Assembly (NCBI RefSeq): GCF_015644725.1
Contig: NZ_CP064795.1
Coordinates: 1,114,501 to 1,178,500 of the forward strand
DNA length: 64,000 nt
Direction: 5' to 3'
DNA from: Salinimonas marina
Lineage (GTDB): Bacteria > Pseudomonadota > Gammaproteobacteria > Enterobacterales > Alteromonadaceae
This document shows, piece by piece, positions 1 to 10,490 of the stretch. The notes under the pieces were generated by a model. That model saw only the letters and a program-made list of their open reading frames with translations, did not search any database and was not told the DNA's origin. Position numbers and translations under genes: made by a program. Numbering within the stretch: position 1 is the stretch's first letter; each line of letters opens with the position of its first letter.

Positions 1-320
1 GTTACCATTTGGGTACAGCCGTTTTTGATAGTTCTCCACGGTCTTACCAGACTCGTCTGGTAATCTTTAAGAGCTTTGAAAAGAGCATGTTAGGGGTGAT
101 CTCAAAGGTCTGTTACCGTCCGATCTGTCGTCTCCCTGTCTGCCTATAGAGGGCGACATGCTTCTGCATTACTTAAAGCCCTGCTGATATAGGTGTGACT
201 GTCCCTTGAAGGACGCTGTCTCTTGAAGGACGAAGATAAGGGTAGAGGTTATATCACAAGGGGGAGGCCGCTCAGGGGCGTGGCAGGTCGTTAGCCGATA
301 CTAAAAAGAGCAAAAAACAG
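1..320. other. Region with no recognised gene
   Basis: I see no gene I can support here. One frame stays open from the left edge to about position 149 on the plus strand, but the peptide is not recognisable and could be the tail of a gene outside the window. Around 200-230 there is a short direct repeat of the type CTTGAAGGACG, and the first copy can fold as a small GTCC/GGAC hairpin. The region may be the 3' side of a neighbouring gene or untranslated sequence. Confidence 0.4.
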
Positions 321-323
321 AGA

Positions 324-353
324 CAAAAAAAGCGCCAGAAGGCGCTTTTTTAA
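324..353 (-). terminator. Rho-independent terminator after rpsT
   Basis: The inverted repeat AAGCGCC / GGCGCTT is flanked by A and T runs on both sides. It lies about 20 nt beyond the rpsT stop codon, as expected for the end of a single-gene S20 transcript. The flanking runs would let it work in both directions. Confidence 0.85.
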
Positions 354-371
354 CTGCGATCCAAGAGGACC

Positions 372-632
372 TTAAAGCGCTTTGATTTGCGCAGCAAGGC
401 GGCTCTTATGACGAGCAGCTTTATTCTTGTGAATCAAACCTTTGGTAGCCATTCTGTCAAGAACAGGAGTTGCTGCGGCCAGTGCTGATTTAGCACCTTC
501 TTTATCGCCATTAGCGATAGCGGCTACAACTTTCTTGATGCTTGTACGAGTCATGGAGCGGCGGCTGGCATTATGCTGACGACGCTTTTCGGCTTGAATT
601 GCACGTTTCTTAGCAGACTTAATGTTAGCCAA
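372..632 (-). CDS. rpsT: 30S ribosomal protein S20
   Basis: S20 (bS20) is a primary 16S rRNA-binding protein of the small subunit. The 86-residue product begins with the family hallmark [17 protein letters not shown] and is Lys/Arg/Ala-rich throughout, as usual for this helical-bundle protein. I place the start at a TTG codon (630-632 on the plus strand) rather than at an in-frame ATG 24 codons upstream. S20 begins exactly here, a GGGAG ribosome site sits 7 nt upstream, and E. coli rpsT also uses UUG, a weak start tied to its translational autoregulation. The gene is monocistronic, diverges from murJ and is followed by a strong terminator. Confidence 0.95.
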   Translation of the reverse strand: MANIKSAKKRAIQAEKRRQHNASRRSMTRTSIKKVVAAIANGDKEGAKSALAAATPVLDRMATKGLIHKNKAARHKSRLAAQIKAL

Positions 633-869
633 GGTGTAACTCCCAAATAAATTCATGTCAAAAACGAGGGTGCGGATTGTGCCTACCAATCGATTATTTG
701 TCAAACTATTTTAATAACAATAAACGCGGCGTGATCCAGGTCCGACCCAGCTAGGGCGCGGATTATAGCAGGCCCTAATTTAGAATTCACCCTTATGTAA
801 GCGGTTTTATGCTGAAATTGAGGTTTTTCTCTTAAATTTAGCGGGAATTCAGCCTCCGGGTTATTTTCT

Positions 870-893
870 CACTATAGCCATTCGGCTATAGTG
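870..893. repeat. Perfect hairpin upstream of murJ
   Basis: CACTATAGCC and GGCTATAGTG form a perfect 10-bp stem around a 4-nt loop, about 40 nt before the murJ start in the rpsT-murJ divergent region. Neither strand has a following T run, so it is not a standard terminator. A dyad operator or a 5'-UTR stem-loop are both possible. Confidence 0.5.
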
Positions 894-934
894 TCGGTCC
901 CATTAAGGCCACTACATAAAATCTAAGAGGCAAT

Positions 935-2494
935 GTGTCAGGAAAATTAATCAGATCAGGGCTTATTGTCAGTGTTATGACATTGCTGTCGCGTATTCTG
1001 GGTTTGGCTCGCGATGTAGTGGTGGCCCGGCTGATGGGCGATGGCGCCGGCGCCGATGTATTCTTTTTTGCCAATAAAATTCCCAATTTTTTACGCCGGC
1101 TGTTTTCAGAAGGTGCATTTGCTCAGGCTTTTATTCCGGTGCTTACCGAAGTTCACCACGAAGAAGACGAAGCCAAACTTAAAGCCTTTGTGGCCAGAAT
1201 CTCGGGTACCCTGGGGGCCATTGTCTTTGTGGTGGCCATTATTGGGGTCGTGGCATCACCGGTGTTAGCCGCATTATTTGGTATGGGCTGGTTTGTTGAA
1301 TACCTAAATGATGAGCCCGGCGGTGACAAGTTCACGCTGGCCTCTACCATGCTTAAAATCACCTTTCCCTATTTAGCCTTTATCTCTTTAACCGGTCTGT
1401 CAGGGGCGATTTTAAATACCCTAAACAAGTTTGCCGTGGCGGCCTTTACGCCGGTACTGCTTAATGTGTGTATTATCAGCTGTGCGGTCTGGCTGGCGCC
1501 TGATATGCAGCAGCCAGCTTACGGGCTGGCCTGGGGCGTTTTTATCGGTGGTATTGTGCAGTTGCTGTTTCAACTACCGTTTTTATACCGGGCCGGTTTG
1601 TTAGTAAAACCTAAATGGGGCTGGCATGATCCTCATGTAGTCAAAGTTCGCACGCTGATGATTCCCGCCTTGTTCGGCGTGTCGGTAGGTCAGCTCAATC
1701 TGTTATTCGACACCCTGATTGCCAGTTTTCTGGTGACCGGCTCTATCAGCTGGCTGTATTATTCAGACCGCCTGCTGGAGTTTCCGCTGGGGCTGTTTGG
1801 TATTGCCATCGCCACGGTAATATTACCGACATTATCGCGTAATCATGTCGGCAAAGATCCCTTAGCCTTTGCTGACAATATGGACTGGTCGGTACGCATG
1901 GTGTCCGTATTAGGGTTGCCCGCCGCAGTCGGGCTGGCATTTATGGCCGAGCCTATCTTGACGGTTATTTTCCAGCGCGGTGAATTCACCGCCGAAACCG
2001 CCAGAATGGCCTCCTACTCGTTGACTGCCTATTCATTCGGATTGTGGTTTTTTATGCTGGTCAAAGTACTGGCGCCGGGGTTTTATTCGCGCCAGGACAC
2101 CAAAACCCCGGTAAAGTTCGGCATCTACTGTATGGTAGCCAATATGGTGTTCAACCTGATTTTCGCGATTCCATACGGGTATATCGGGCTGGCCATCGCC
2201 ACCAGTCTATCAGCGGCCTTAAACGCGATTCTGTTGTATCAGCAGCTGCATCGTGATGGGGTGTTTAGCCTTTCGCGATTTACCGTAATATTTTTGACTA
2301 AAGTGGTGCTGGCGTGCATCGCTATGGCTTGGGTTATTCTGCAGTTTGATTTATATGATGCATTTTACTTGCTGAGCCTGTCCGAACAGATTCTGCATGT
2401 AACCAAAACCATTGCCGCAGCAGTGGCGACATTTGTCGCGGTTTTATTACTTACCGGCACCAAACCGTCACATTTTAAAGCATCAGGTGGCTAA
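935..2494 (+). CDS. murJ: Lipid II flippase MurJ
   Basis: MurJ flips the peptidoglycan precursor lipid II across the inner membrane. The 519-aa protein is highly hydrophobic, in line with about 14 membrane segments. It opens with the typical MurJ N-terminus (KLIRSG..VSVMTLLSRILGLARDVVVARLMG). The family's Arg-rich segment NFLRRLFSEGAFAQAF is present near residue 50. The start is GTG at 935 with an AAGAGG ribosome site 4 nt upstream. It is followed by ribF, and the murJ-ribF-ileS-lspA order is conserved in gammaproteobacteria. The length is normal and nothing is odd. Confidence 0.96.
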   Translation: MSGKLIRSGLIVSVMTLLSRILGLARDVVVARLMGDGAGADVFFFANKIPNFLRRLFSEGAFAQAFIPVLTEVHHEEDEAKLKAFVARISGTLGAIVFVVAIIGVVASPVLAALFGMGWFVEYLNDEPGGDKFTLASTMLKITFPYLAFISLTGLSGAILNTLNKFAVAAFTPVLLNVCIISCAVWLAPDMQQPAYGLAWGVFIGGIVQLLFQLPFLYRAGLLVKPKWGWHDPHVVKVRTLMIPALFGVSVGQLNLLFDTLIASFLVTGSISWLYYSDRLLEFPLGLFGIAIATVILPTLSRNHVGKDPLAFADNMDWSVRMVSVLGLPAAVGLAFMAEPILTVIFQRGEFTAETARMASYSLTAYSFGLWFFMLVKVLAPGFYSRQDTKTPVKFGIYCMVANMVFNLIFAIPYGYIGLAIATSLSAALNAILLYQQLHRDGVFSLSRFTVIFLTKVVLACIAMAWVILQFDLYDAFYLLSLSEQILHVTKTIAAAVATFVAVLLLTGTKPSHFKASGG

Positions 2495-2584
2495 AGCGGC
2501 AGAACAACGATTGGTATTACGTGGTGGGTCGTTTATAATCGCGGCTTTTGTATTTGTTGCGGCAGGAAAAGGTACAGGCAAGTT

Positions 2585-3517
2585 GTGGAATTGATCAGAG
2601 GTTTGCATAACCTGCGTCCCCGGCACCAGGGCTGTGTATTAACAATCGGGAAGTTTGACGGGGTTCATAAAGGGCATAAGGCCGTATTGGCCAATGTTCT
2701 CAATAAGGCCCGGGAGCTGGCGTTACCGGCTACCGTAATGGTGTTTGAACCTCAGCCCGAAGAAGTGTTCACGCCCGATAAAGCACCGGCGCGACTCAGC
2801 ACCCTGTCTGAAAAATACCGGTTGCTGAACGAAGCCGGAATTGACCGGTTGTTATGCGTACGCTTTAACCACGATTTTGCCAGCCAAAGCCCGGACACCT
2901 TTATTGAGGAATTACTGGTCAATAAACTGGGTGTTCGTTTTTTAGTGGTGGGCGATGACTTCAGATTTGGACAGAACCGCCAGGGCGACTTTGAAATGTT
3001 GAAGCAGGCCGGGCAGCACTATGGGTTTGAGGTGGTAAGCACCCAAAGTTACCGGCTGGATGATAATCGTATTAGCTCCACCGCCGTGCGTACCGCCCTG
3101 GAAACCGGCGACTTTGCCAAAGCAGAATCGATGTTGGGTCGGCCATTCGATGTTCAGGGCCGGGTGGTGCATGGTGAAAAGAAGGGCCGGACTATCGGTT
3201 TTCCCACCGCCAATGTGTTGCTAAAGCGATTTCGTACGCCCATCAAAGGGGTCTTTGCGGTGACGGTTACCCTGGACCAGCGCACGTTCAATGGGGTCGC
3301 GAATGTCGGCCGCCGGCCCACCTTAGATGGGCAGCGCACGCAACTGGAAGTGCATTTATTTGACTTTAGCGGCGATCTGTATGGTCAGCCTATCGTGGTG
3401 GTGCCACGAAAAAAACTCCGTGATGAACATAAGTTTGAGTCGTTTGATGCACTCAAACAACAAATTCAGGTCGATGCTGAGCATGCACGACATTTTTTTA
3501 AAACAACTGATTCGTAA
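2585..3517 (+). CDS. ribF: Bifunctional riboflavin kinase / FAD synthetase
   Basis: RibF phosphorylates riboflavin to FMN and adenylylates FMN to FAD. The 310-aa protein has an N-terminal nucleotidyltransferase domain (about 1-185) with the HxGH-type motif GVHKGH at residues 26-31, then a C-terminal riboflavin kinase domain (about 186-308) with GRTIGFPTAN. I use the GTG at 2585 because the protein then starts MELIRGLHNL, matching the family N-terminus. It lies 90 nt after murJ and upstream of ileS, its usual neighbours. The product is cytoplasmic and of standard length. Confidence 0.96.
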   Translation: MELIRGLHNLRPRHQGCVLTIGKFDGVHKGHKAVLANVLNKARELALPATVMVFEPQPEEVFTPDKAPARLSTLSEKYRLLNEAGIDRLLCVRFNHDFASQSPDTFIEELLVNKLGVRFLVVGDDFRFGQNRQGDFEMLKQAGQHYGFEVVSTQSYRLDDNRISSTAVRTALETGDFAKAESMLGRPFDVQGRVVHGEKKGRTIGFPTANVLLKRFRTPIKGVFAVTVTLDQRTFNGVANVGRRPTLDGQRTQLEVHLFDFSGDLYGQPIVVVPRKKLRDEHKFESFDALKQQIQVDAEHARHFFKTTDS

Positions 3518-3590
3518 GCTGCCTCGCGGCGGTACAACTTCGGGTACGTAGCTTTCACGTACACTTCAGGTGGATGGAAAAAACAATTTT

Positions 3591-6416
3591 ATGAGTGATT
3601 ACAAGGCCACACTAAATCTTCCGGAAACGCCGTTTCCAATGCGCGGAAATCTGGCGCAGCGTGAACCCAAAATGCTGAAAACCTGGCAGGAAAAAGGCAT
3701 TTATAAAAAAATTCGTGAGGCTAAATCAGGCAAAAAACCGTTTGTTTTGCATGATGGACCTCCGTACGCAAACGGCAATATTCACATTGGCCATGCTGTA
3801 AACAAAATCCTCAAAGATATTATTGTTAAATCCAAAACGCTGGCTGATTTTGACGCGCCTTATGTACCTGGATGGGATTGCCATGGGTTGCCCATCGAGC
3901 TAATGGTGGAAAAAAAGGTCGGAAAACCCGGTAAGAAAGTGTCCGCCGCTGAGTTTCGTCAAAAGTGCCGCGAATACGCGGATAAGCAAATTGATGGTCA
4001 AAAGGCCGACTTTATCCGGCTGGGTATTTTTGGTGAATGGGACAATCCCTACAAAACCATGGACTTTACTTCAGAAGCCGACATCATTCGCGCGCTTGGC
4101 AAAATTGTCGACTCGGGTCACCTCGAGAAAGGCTTTAAGCCGGTCCACTGGTGTACCGACTGCGGTTCGGCACTGGCAGAGGCCGAAGTTGAATATAAAG
4201 ACAAAGTTTCGCCGGCGATTGATGTCAAATTTCCGATCACCGATACCGGCCCCATAGCGCAGGCATTTGGTGTCACACAAGCGGATCTTGAACAGCATAA
4301 TGCCGGGGTGGTTATCTGGACCACTACGCCCTGGACCCTGCCGGCCAACCGCGCTATTACGCTGCACCCTGAGCTGACCTACTCGCTGGTTGAAGTTACC
4401 GAAACCGGCGAATGGCTGGTGTTGGCGCATGATCTTATTGAAAGCTGCATGCAGCGCTATGACATTGAGGCCTATGCGGAAAAAGCCAGCTGTCTAGGTG
4501 AAGCCCTGGAACATGCCACCGTGGCGCACCCGTTTATTGAAAACCAGCAAACCCCATTGATTCTGGGTCAGCATGTAACAACAGACTCGGGTACCGGCTG
4601 TGTACATACCGCCCCGGCGCATGGTGTCGATGACTTTAATGTGGGCAAAGAGTATGGCATTGATGTGTACAACCCGGTGGGCAGCAATGGGGTATTTTTA
4701 GAAAACACGCCATTATTTGCTAACCAGTTTGTGTTTAAAGCCAATGACGCCATTATTGAAACCGTGAAAGCGAATGGCAATCTGGTGTTGGATGTGAAAT
4801 ACGAGCACAGCTATCCGCATTGCTGGCGCCATAAAACCCCAATCATCTTCCGGGCAACGCCGCAGTGGTTCATCAGTATGGACAAGCAAGGCTTGCGGGA
4901 CGCCTCATTAGAGCAGATCAAACAAACTCAGTGGATTCCGGAGTGGGGTGAAAACCGGATTCAAAAAATGGTAGAAGGCCGTCCGGATTGGTGTATCTCG
5001 CGCCAACGCACCTGGGGCGTTCCCATTCCACTGTATGTCCACAAGACTACCGGTGAGATTCATCCTCAAAGTAGTCAGCTGATTGAACAGGTTGCTGAAA
5101 AAGTCGAATTCAAAGGCATCGAAGCCTGGTGGGATCTGAACGATGCGCAGTTACTCGGTGAAGATGCAGACCAGTACGATAAGGTTACCGATACCCTGGA
5201 TGTCTGGTTTGACTCGGGGGTCACCCATTATTTTGTGGTGGATCGTCGTGACGATATCCCTGCCGGCGCCGATTTGTACCTGGAAGGCTCGGATCAGCAC
5301 CGAGGCTGGTTTATGTCATCCCTGATGACCTCTACCGCCATGCACAACCATGCGCCTTATAAGCAGGTGCTTACCCATGGCTTTACCGTGGATGCCCATG
5401 GCCGCAAGATGTCGAAATCGGTGGGCAATGTGGTAGCGCCGCAGGAAGTGACTGGCAAACTGGGCGCGGATATTCTGCGTCTGTGGGTAGCCTCTACCGA
5501 TTATCGTGGTGAAATTGCGGTCTCTGATGAGATTTTGAAGCGCGCGGCAGATTCCTATCGTCGTCTGCGTAATACGGCACGTTTTCTGCTGGCCAACCTA
5601 AATGGCTTCGACCCGGCCGAAGATGCGGTGGCGCCTGCAGATATGGTGGCATTGGATCGCTGGATTGTGAGTCGCACCAACACCTTACAGCAGGAGTTGG
5701 CCGAAGCCTACGAGCAGTATGACTTACTGGTGGTCAGTCAAAAGCTGATGCACTTCTGCTCGATTGAGCTGGGCAGTTTTTATCTGGATATTATCAAAGA
5801 CCGCCAGTATACCGCCAAAGCGGACAGCAACGCGCGGCGCTCATGTCAAACAGCGTTGTACCATATTGTTGAAGCGCTGGTGCGCTGGATGGCCCCCATT
5901 ACCAGCTTTACCGCTCAGGAGTTATGGGAAGCGCTGCCAGGTGAGCGCGAAGAGTTTGTGTTCACCCAAAGCTGGTACGAAGGCCTGGCGCCTTTCACCG
6001 GTGAAGGTGAGTTTGGTACACAGTTCTGGCAGCAAATTATGCAGGTGAAGGATGCGGTTAACCAGGCTATGGAGCAGGCTCGTAAAGAAGGCACACTGGG
6101 CGGCTCATTGGAAGCAGAGATTCAGTTGTATGCCAGTGATGAGCTAGTAACTCTGTTGCGTCAGCTGGATGACGAATTACGATTTGTGCTGATCACTTCA
6201 AAAGTGCATCTGCACCCATTGGACCAGGCACCTGAAAGTGCCGCAGCTACGGCACTGGACGGCCTGCGCATAGAAGTACACAAGAGTGCGGGCGAAAAGT
6301 GTGTGCGCTGCTGGCATGTGCGCGAAGATGTGGGTCTGAATGAAGCGCATCCGGAATTGTGTCAGCGCTGTGTCACCAATGTTGAGGGCGACGGAGAGAC
6401 ACGCCGGTATGCTTAA
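3591..6416 (+). CDS. ileS: Isoleucyl-tRNA synthetase
   Basis: This class I aminoacyl-tRNA synthetase charges tRNA-Ile. The 941-aa product starts [13 protein letters not shown], the standard bacterial IleRS N-terminus, so I prefer ATG 3591 over an in-frame ATG 21 nt upstream. HIGH lies at residues 65-68 and KMSKS at about 606-610. The editing domain lies between them. The C-terminus carries the zinc-binding cysteine pairs CVRC (about 904-907) and CQRC typical of the bacterial type. The stop overlaps the lspA start by 8 nt (ATGCTTAA), indicating translational coupling. Confidence 0.98.
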   Translation: MSDYKATLNLPETPFPMRGNLAQREPKMLKTWQEKGIYKKIREAKSGKKPFVLHDGPPYANGNIHIGHAVNKILKDIIVKSKTLADFDAPYVPGWDCHGLPIELMVEKKVGKPGKKVSAAEFRQKCREYADKQIDGQKADFIRLGIFGEWDNPYKTMDFTSEADIIRALGKIVDSGHLEKGFKPVHWCTDCGSALAEAEVEYKDKVSPAIDVKFPITDTGPIAQAFGVTQADLEQHNAGVVIWTTTPWTLPANRAITLHPELTYSLVEVTETGEWLVLAHDLIESCMQRYDIEAYAEKASCLGEALEHATVAHPFIENQQTPLILGQHVTTDSGTGCVHTAPAHGVDDFNVGKEYGIDVYNPVGSNGVFLENTPLFANQFVFKANDAIIETVKANGNLVLDVKYEHSYPHCWRHKTPIIFRATPQWFISMDKQGLRDASLEQIKQTQWIPEWGENRIQKMVEGRPDWCISRQRTWGVPIPLYVHKTTGEIHPQSSQLIEQVAEKVEFKGIEAWWDLNDAQLLGEDADQYDKVTDTLDVWFDSGVTHYFVVDRRDDIPAGADLYLEGSDQHRGWFMSSLMTSTAMHNHAPYKQVLTHGFTVDAHGRKMSKSVGNVVAPQEVTGKLGADILRLWVASTDYRGEIAVSDEILKRAADSYRRLRNTARFLLANLNGFDPAEDAVAPADMVALDRWIVSRTNTLQQELAEAYEQYDLLVVSQKLMHFCSIELGSFYLDIIKDRQYTAKADSNARRSCQTALYHIVEALVRWMAPITSFTAQELWEALPGEREEFVFTQSWYEGLAPFTGEGEFGTQFWQQIMQVKDAVNQAMEQARKEGTLGGSLEAEIQLYASDELVTLLRQLDDELRFVLITSKVHLHPLDQAPESAAATALDGLRIEVHKSAGEKCVRCWHVREDVGLNEAHPELCQRCVTNVEGDGETRRYA

Positions 6417-6927
6417 CTCAATAAAAGCCAGTGGTCTGCGCTTTTTATGGCTCAGTGTGGTGGTGTTTGTACTGGACCAGTGGACTAAGTACACGGTACT
6501 CGGGTCGATGGACTTGTATCAGTCGGTGCAGGTGACCTCGTTTTTTAATCTCACCTATGTGCACAATTACGGTGCGGCATTTAGCTTTTTGCATGATGCC
6601 GATGGTTGGCAACGCTGGTTTTTTACCGGCATTGCTGCCGTGGTGAGTACCCTGATACTATGGTGGTTGAAAAATACCCCACGTGACCAAATCTTATTGC
6701 CAGTTGCCTACACCCTGGTGCTGGGCGGCGCGCTTGGCAATGTTTATGATCGTTTGGTCCATGGCTATGTCATCGACTTTCTAGATTTTTATGTGGGTCA
6801 GTGGCACTGGCCGGCATTTAATCTGGCTGACAGCGCCATCTTTTTAGGCGCCATTTTACTTATTATTGATATGCTGACCGCCAATAAATCGGCCGGCGAC
6901 AATACAACCTCATCGCAAAAGCAGTAA
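6409..6927 (+). CDS. lspA: Lipoprotein signal peptidase II
   Basis: LspA cleaves the signal peptide of diacylglyceryl-modified prolipoproteins in the inner membrane. The 172-aa product has four predicted membrane helices and both conserved blocks with the catalytic aspartates, NVYDRL (D114) and FNLADSAI (D141). The start ATG at 6409 overlaps the ileS stop; an upstream in-frame ATG would lie inside ileS and add a hydrophilic extension not seen in the family. It is co-transcribed with ileS and fkpB, the usual gammaproteobacterial order. Confidence 0.97.
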   Translation: MLNSIKASGLRFLWLSVVVFVLDQWTKYTVLGSMDLYQSVQVTSFFNLTYVHNYGAAFSFLHDADGWQRWFFTGIAAVVSTLILWWLKNTPRDQILLPVAYTLVLGGALGNVYDRLVHGYVIDFLDFYVGQWHWPAFNLADSAIFLGAILLIIDMLTANKSAGDNTTSSQKQ

Positions 6928-6941
6928 CTGAAGGGGGCGAT

Positions 6942-7391
6942 ATGTCTGATGCTGTAATTGGGTCACACAGCGAAGTGCTGATGCATTTCGATTTAAAACT
7001 GGAAGATGGTTCGGCCGCCGACAGTACCCGTGTTAATAAAAAGCCGGCAAAACTGGTGATGGGCGATGGTAGCCTGACCGAAAATTTTGAAGCCTGCCTG
7101 TTGGGCCTGCAGCAGGGTGACAAAAAATCGTTCACTCTGGCGCCTGAGGATGCGTTTGGCCACTCAAAACCTGAGAATATTCATTATATGGACCGCAACC
7201 GGTTTTCCAGTGATATGGACATTAGTGAAGGGATGATTATGGGGTTTGGTCAGCCAAATGGGCAGGAAATTCCCGGTATTATTCGTAGTGTTGCGGGTGA
7301 CTCGGTGACAGTAGATTTTAACCATCCTCTGGCAGGCCAGACGGTTATCTTCGATGTTGAAATTTTAGAGGTCAGTGAGCCGTCGGCTTAA
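6942..7391 (+). CDS. fkpB: FKBP-type peptidyl-prolyl isomerase FkpB (SlpA)
   Basis: This is a small cytoplasmic FKBP-fold prolyl isomerase/chaperone of 149 aa. It has the split FKBP domain with an inserted flap, as in SlpA/SlyD, and ends with the family pattern [18 protein letters not shown]. It lacks the His-rich tail of SlyD. Its place between lspA and ispH is the classic fkpB location. A second FKBP of SlyD type lies on the other strand near 20.4 kb. Confidence 0.93.
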   Translation: MSDAVIGSHSEVLMHFDLKLEDGSAADSTRVNKKPAKLVMGDGSLTENFEACLLGLQQGDKKSFTLAPEDAFGHSKPENIHYMDRNRFSSDMDISEGMIMGFGQPNGQEIPGIIRSVAGDSVTVDFNHPLAGQTVIFDVEILEVSEPSA

Positions 7392-7402
7392 AGGAGCTTT
7401 GC

Positions 7403-8347
7403 ATGCAAATTCATTTAGCAAACCCACGGGGCTTTTGTGCCGGTGTTGACCGTGCCATTACGATTGTGGAGCGCGCACTTGAGATGTTTAAGCCACCAAT
7501 TTATGTGCGCCATGAAGTGGTGCACAATAAATTTGTGGTTGATGGTCTGCGTGAAAGCGGCGCGGTCTTTGTCGATGAACTCAGCGAAGTGCCAGACAAC
7601 AGCATAGTTATTTTCTCGGCCCACGGGGTCTCTAAAAAAGTTCGAAACGAAGCGCAGCGGCGTGGTCTGAAAGTATTTGATGCCACCTGTCCGCTGGTCA
7701 CCAAGGTGCATATGGAAGTGACCCGTGCCAGCAAGACGGGGACAGAATGTATTCTGATTGGCCATGCGGGGCATCCCGAAGTCGAAGGCACGATGGGGCA
7801 GTACAGCAACCCGGAAGGCGGCATTTATCTGGTGGAGTCCAGTGCGGATGTGGCGCGGTTGTCGGTAAAAGATCCTAATGCCTTGTATTATTGCAGTCAG
7901 ACTACCTTGTCGGTCGATGATACCGCGGATGTGATTGATGCGCTGCGCGCACGTTTCCCGGCTATCGAAGGCCCTCGCAAAGATGATATCTGCTACGCAA
8001 CCCAAAATCGTCAGGATGCGGTGCGCGAGCTTGCCAGCGACTGTGAAGTGCTGCTGGTCGTGGGTGCGCAAAACAGCTCTAACTCTAATCGGTTACGGGA
8101 GCTGGCGGAAAAGGTAGGCGCCCAGGCGTACCTGATTGCCGATGCTAACTGCATCCAAAGAAGCTGGCTGGAGGGCATTGAGCATGTAGGGGTGACCGCG
8201 GGCGCCTCAGCACCAGAAGTTTTGGTCAAGGGCGTTATTGACCGGCTTATCTCCTGGGGTGCTGAAAAAGCCTCAGAGCGCCAGGGTAGAGAAGAAAATG
8301 TTGAGTTTGCGGTACCTAAAGAATTACGCATCAAGCAGGTCGGGTAG
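7403..8347 (+). CDS. ispH: 4-hydroxy-3-methylbut-2-enyl diphosphate reductase
   Basis: IspH (LytB) performs the last MEP-pathway step, reducing HMBPP to IPP and DMAPP with a [4Fe-4S] cluster. The 314-aa product keeps the three cluster cysteines in the motifs [17 protein letters not shown] and [10 protein letters not shown], plus the conserved [11 protein letters not shown] block. A ribosome site (AAGGAG) lies 9 nt before ATG 7403. It ends the murJ-ispH housekeeping run; about 100 nt separate it from the pilus operon. Confidence 0.97.
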   Translation: MQIHLANPRGFCAGVDRAITIVERALEMFKPPIYVRHEVVHNKFVVDGLRESGAVFVDELSEVPDNSIVIFSAHGVSKKVRNEAQRRGLKVFDATCPLVTKVHMEVTRASKTGTECILIGHAGHPEVEGTMGQYSNPEGGIYLVESSADVARLSVKDPNALYYCSQTTLSVDDTADVIDALRARFPAIEGPRKDDICYATQNRQDAVRELASDCEVLLVVGAQNSSNSNRLRELAEKVGAQAYLIADANCIQRSWLEGIEHVGVTAGASAPEVLVKGVIDRLISWGAEKASERQGREENVEFAVPKELRIKQVG

Positions 8348-8445
8348 CATCACGCGAATCAGTTTCGATACGCTATCGTAATTACCAATACGCAATATTC
8401 AGTCAGGTTGATATAGCATAAGGTTGTTAATAGTCATTTAGGCAG

Positions 8446-9072
8446 ATGCAACCTATGCGCAAGCTGGCGCAACATTATCAACAAGGTGTGGGGATGATCG
8501 AGATTCTGGTCACCCTGTTTGTTCTGGCAGTCGGACTGCTGGGCGTCGCCTCGTTACAATTTGTAGGCTCTTTCCAAAACCGCGACGCCATCAGCCGAAC
8601 ACAGTCAGAGCTGGTTGCAGAGCAAGTGGCAGAAAGCCTGCGTTCAGCCGCCAGACCCGCCACAGCGGGTGATGGGATGGTAGCCCACAACGATTATTTC
8701 AGCAACGCCTCTTACAATTTTACCGGCCTTTCCTGCGCCGGTAACGATCCTTACCTTTGTCATTGTTTAAGCAAGCCTTCCAGTGTCCCGAATTGTGAAG
8801 GTACCGAGTGTACTGAATCGCAAATGGCCCGTTACGAGGGCTGGGCATTATCCTGCGCCGCGGTTCAAACCAACCCACAAACACGCATCAACGTAGGCTG
8901 CCAGGACAATAATATCGTTGACGCCGATGTGTGCAGCGCTGGTTCTCGCATTCAAATCACTCTGTCCTGGCCGGTCACGGTGTCGGCCAATCGTAACTAC
9001 AATTTGATGGCACGGTGTAATCCCACCGACGGCGACAGCAACGAATGTGTGTTTAAGGATATTACCTTATGA
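8446..9072 (+). CDS. pilV: Type IV pilus minor pilin PilV
   Basis: PilV belongs to the minor pilin set that primes type IV pilus assembly together with PilW, PilX, PilY1 and PilE. The 208-aa product has a prepilin leader with the cleavage context QQGVG/MIEILVTLFVLAVGLLGV, including Glu at mature position 5, followed by one hydrophobic helix. The cysteine-rich globular part is typical of PilV. It is the first gene of the operon and its 3' end overlaps pilW by 4 nt (ATGA). In-frame ATGs at 8446 and 8455 are both possible starts. Confidence 0.9.
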   Translation: MQPMRKLAQHYQQGVGMIEILVTLFVLAVGLLGVASLQFVGSFQNRDAISRTQSELVAEQVAESLRSAARPATAGDGMVAHNDYFSNASYNFTGLSCAGNDPYLCHCLSKPSSVPNCEGTECTESQMARYEGWALSCAAVQTNPQTRINVGCQDNNIVDADVCSAGSRIQITLSWPVTVSANRNYNLMARCNPTDGDSNECVFKDITL

Positions 9073-9913
9073 AACGCAGTGGGGGCTTTTCCCTGATTGA
9101 ATTGATGATATCGCTGGTATTGGGATTAGTGATTACTGGCGGAGTTATCCAGGTAATGGTCAGCAGCCGGGTTACTAACGGGCTGAATCAAGCCGTTGGT
9201 CAGGTACAGGAAGCGGGACGCTTTATTATGACCCGACTTACCCGTGAATTACACGAAACCGGACGCTACGACCAAATTGGCTCACGCATAGACCCCAGTG
9301 TCGATCTTCTGGTGGAGTCAGCATTTATTCAGAATCGTCCCATCGGTTTGCCTGGCGATTATGTGGCCAAGCCCGGTTTGGGAAGCCTGCAAACCGGCAG
9401 CGGTGGCAATGATCAGCTAGTCGTTAACATGCTGGCTGACGCAGATTGTACAGGGGCCACCCATGGCCATACTAATGGCATAGAATTTCATGTAGTAAAT
9501 GTGTATCAGGTCACCAATGGCCGCCTAACCTGTACCGGCTATGATGGCCGCGTGCTGCGGGGGTTGCTACTGGTGTGGTAAACGGCGCGGCGCAGGATTT
9601 GATGGACAATGTACAAAGCTTTCAGGTGCTGTACGGCATTACCAATGAACGTGATATCTCCCAAGGCCAGGTTATTCGCTTTGTTACCGCCAGCGAGCTG
9701 GCGTTGGCAAGAACCAATACTCAACAGGTGGTATCACTGCGTGTAGGAGTACTGTTGCGTAGTGATACTGGTCAGGTCAGCGGGATTCCCGTAAGTCAGA
9801 TTGCAGTATTAAATGAAAGTCCGGTAAGTACAGAAGCCAATCGTTATTATCAGGTTTTCAGCCAGACTTTGACCTTAAGAAATATGAAAAATTTTGTAAG
9901 GAGCGCCAAATGA
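9069..9913 (+). pseudogene. pilW: Minor pilin PilW, split by one-base deletion in G run
   Basis: The gene encodes a PilW-type minor pilin with leader/cleavage context SGG/FSLIELMISLVLGLVI. The upstream frame ends at 9581 and the rest of PilW continues to 9913 in another frame. The break is at the G run 9559-9563 (five G). One more G would read GYDGRVLRG-VATGVVNGAAQ without interruption and give a normal 281-aa PilW. No stop or other damage is seen in either part. I think this is a sequencing undercall; a real frameshift or slippage-mediated switching is the alternative. It overlaps pilV (ATGA) and pilX (ATGA). Confidence 0.85.
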
Positions 9914-10476
9914 AGCAGCAAAGAGGCATCGTACTAGTACTGGCATTGCTGGTGCTATTGTCCCTGACCATCTTAGGGGTGAGTGCGGTTTCCAGCAGCT
10001 TAAACCAAAACAAAATGGCGACCTCGATGCAGCAATCTGGCTTAGCCTTTGATGCTGCTGAAGCCGCCCTGGCCGGTGTTTTCTTTGAATCAGAAGACGA
10101 AATATTGCTGACCAATGCGGCGCTCCTTGACCCACTGTCTCAAGCTCGCCAGGGTACGCAACTTGACCCCAACGTTGAAGATCTTAGCTGCACCGAAAAT
10201 GCAAAATGGACCAATCGCCAGATGACCAATGCGGGGTTAAGTACTAATGCCGTACATACCGCCGCGGGCGATTATCAAACCGAAGTCAAAACCCGCAGTT
10301 GGTCACGCACAGCATTTGTTCGCGAACAGGCGTGTCGCGGTTCAAGCAATGTCATTGGCGGCAGCAATATCAACTGCCATGTATTCGTCGTGAAAGGCTG
10401 TGGTCAGGTGGACGGCCGTTCTACCATTGTGGCCAATAGTGTTTCCGCTGCAGTGCTTGCACCTGCGTCTAATTAG
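9910..10476 (+). CDS. pilX: Type IV pilus minor pilin PilX
   Basis: PilX is a minor pilin of the priming complex. The 188-aa product has a short basic leader with cleavage context QQRG/IVLVLALLVLLSLTIL, the Glu-less N-terminal helix common in PilX, and the conserved AFDAAEAAL segment near residue 55. Several cysteines follow in the globular part. It starts within the pilW stop (ATGA) and precedes pilY1 by 14 nt, so it is part of the pilVWXY1E operon. Confidence 0.92.
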   Translation: MKQQRGIVLVLALLVLLSLTILGVSAVSSSLNQNKMATSMQQSGLAFDAAEAALAGVFFESEDEILLTNAALLDPLSQARQGTQLDPNVEDLSCTENAKWTNRQMTNAGLSTNAVHTAAGDYQTEVKTRSWSRTAFVREQACRGSSNVIGGSNINCHVFVVKGCGQVDGRSTIVANSVSAAVLAPASN

Positions 10477-10490
10477 TCTAAGGAATTAGC

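Noticed and set aside
1..320. tRNA or structured RNA gene at the left edge
   Set aside because: I looked for cloverleaf signatures (GTTCRA loop, acceptor pairing) and found none; only small hairpins are visible.
4071..4430. Open frame on the minus strand within ileS
   Set aside because: It is antisense to a complete, conserved ileS and shows no family features; GC-rich codon structure commonly leaves such shadow frames.
7415..8071. 218-codon open frame antisense to ispH
   Set aside because: It is a long but unrecognisable reading opposite fully conserved ispH, with no ribosome site and unlikely composition (rich in His, Arg, Gln).
9575..9913. Second half of pilW as an independent gene
   Set aside because: It has no ribosome site and continues the PilW sequence exactly where the first frame breaks; it is better explained as one gene with a lost base.
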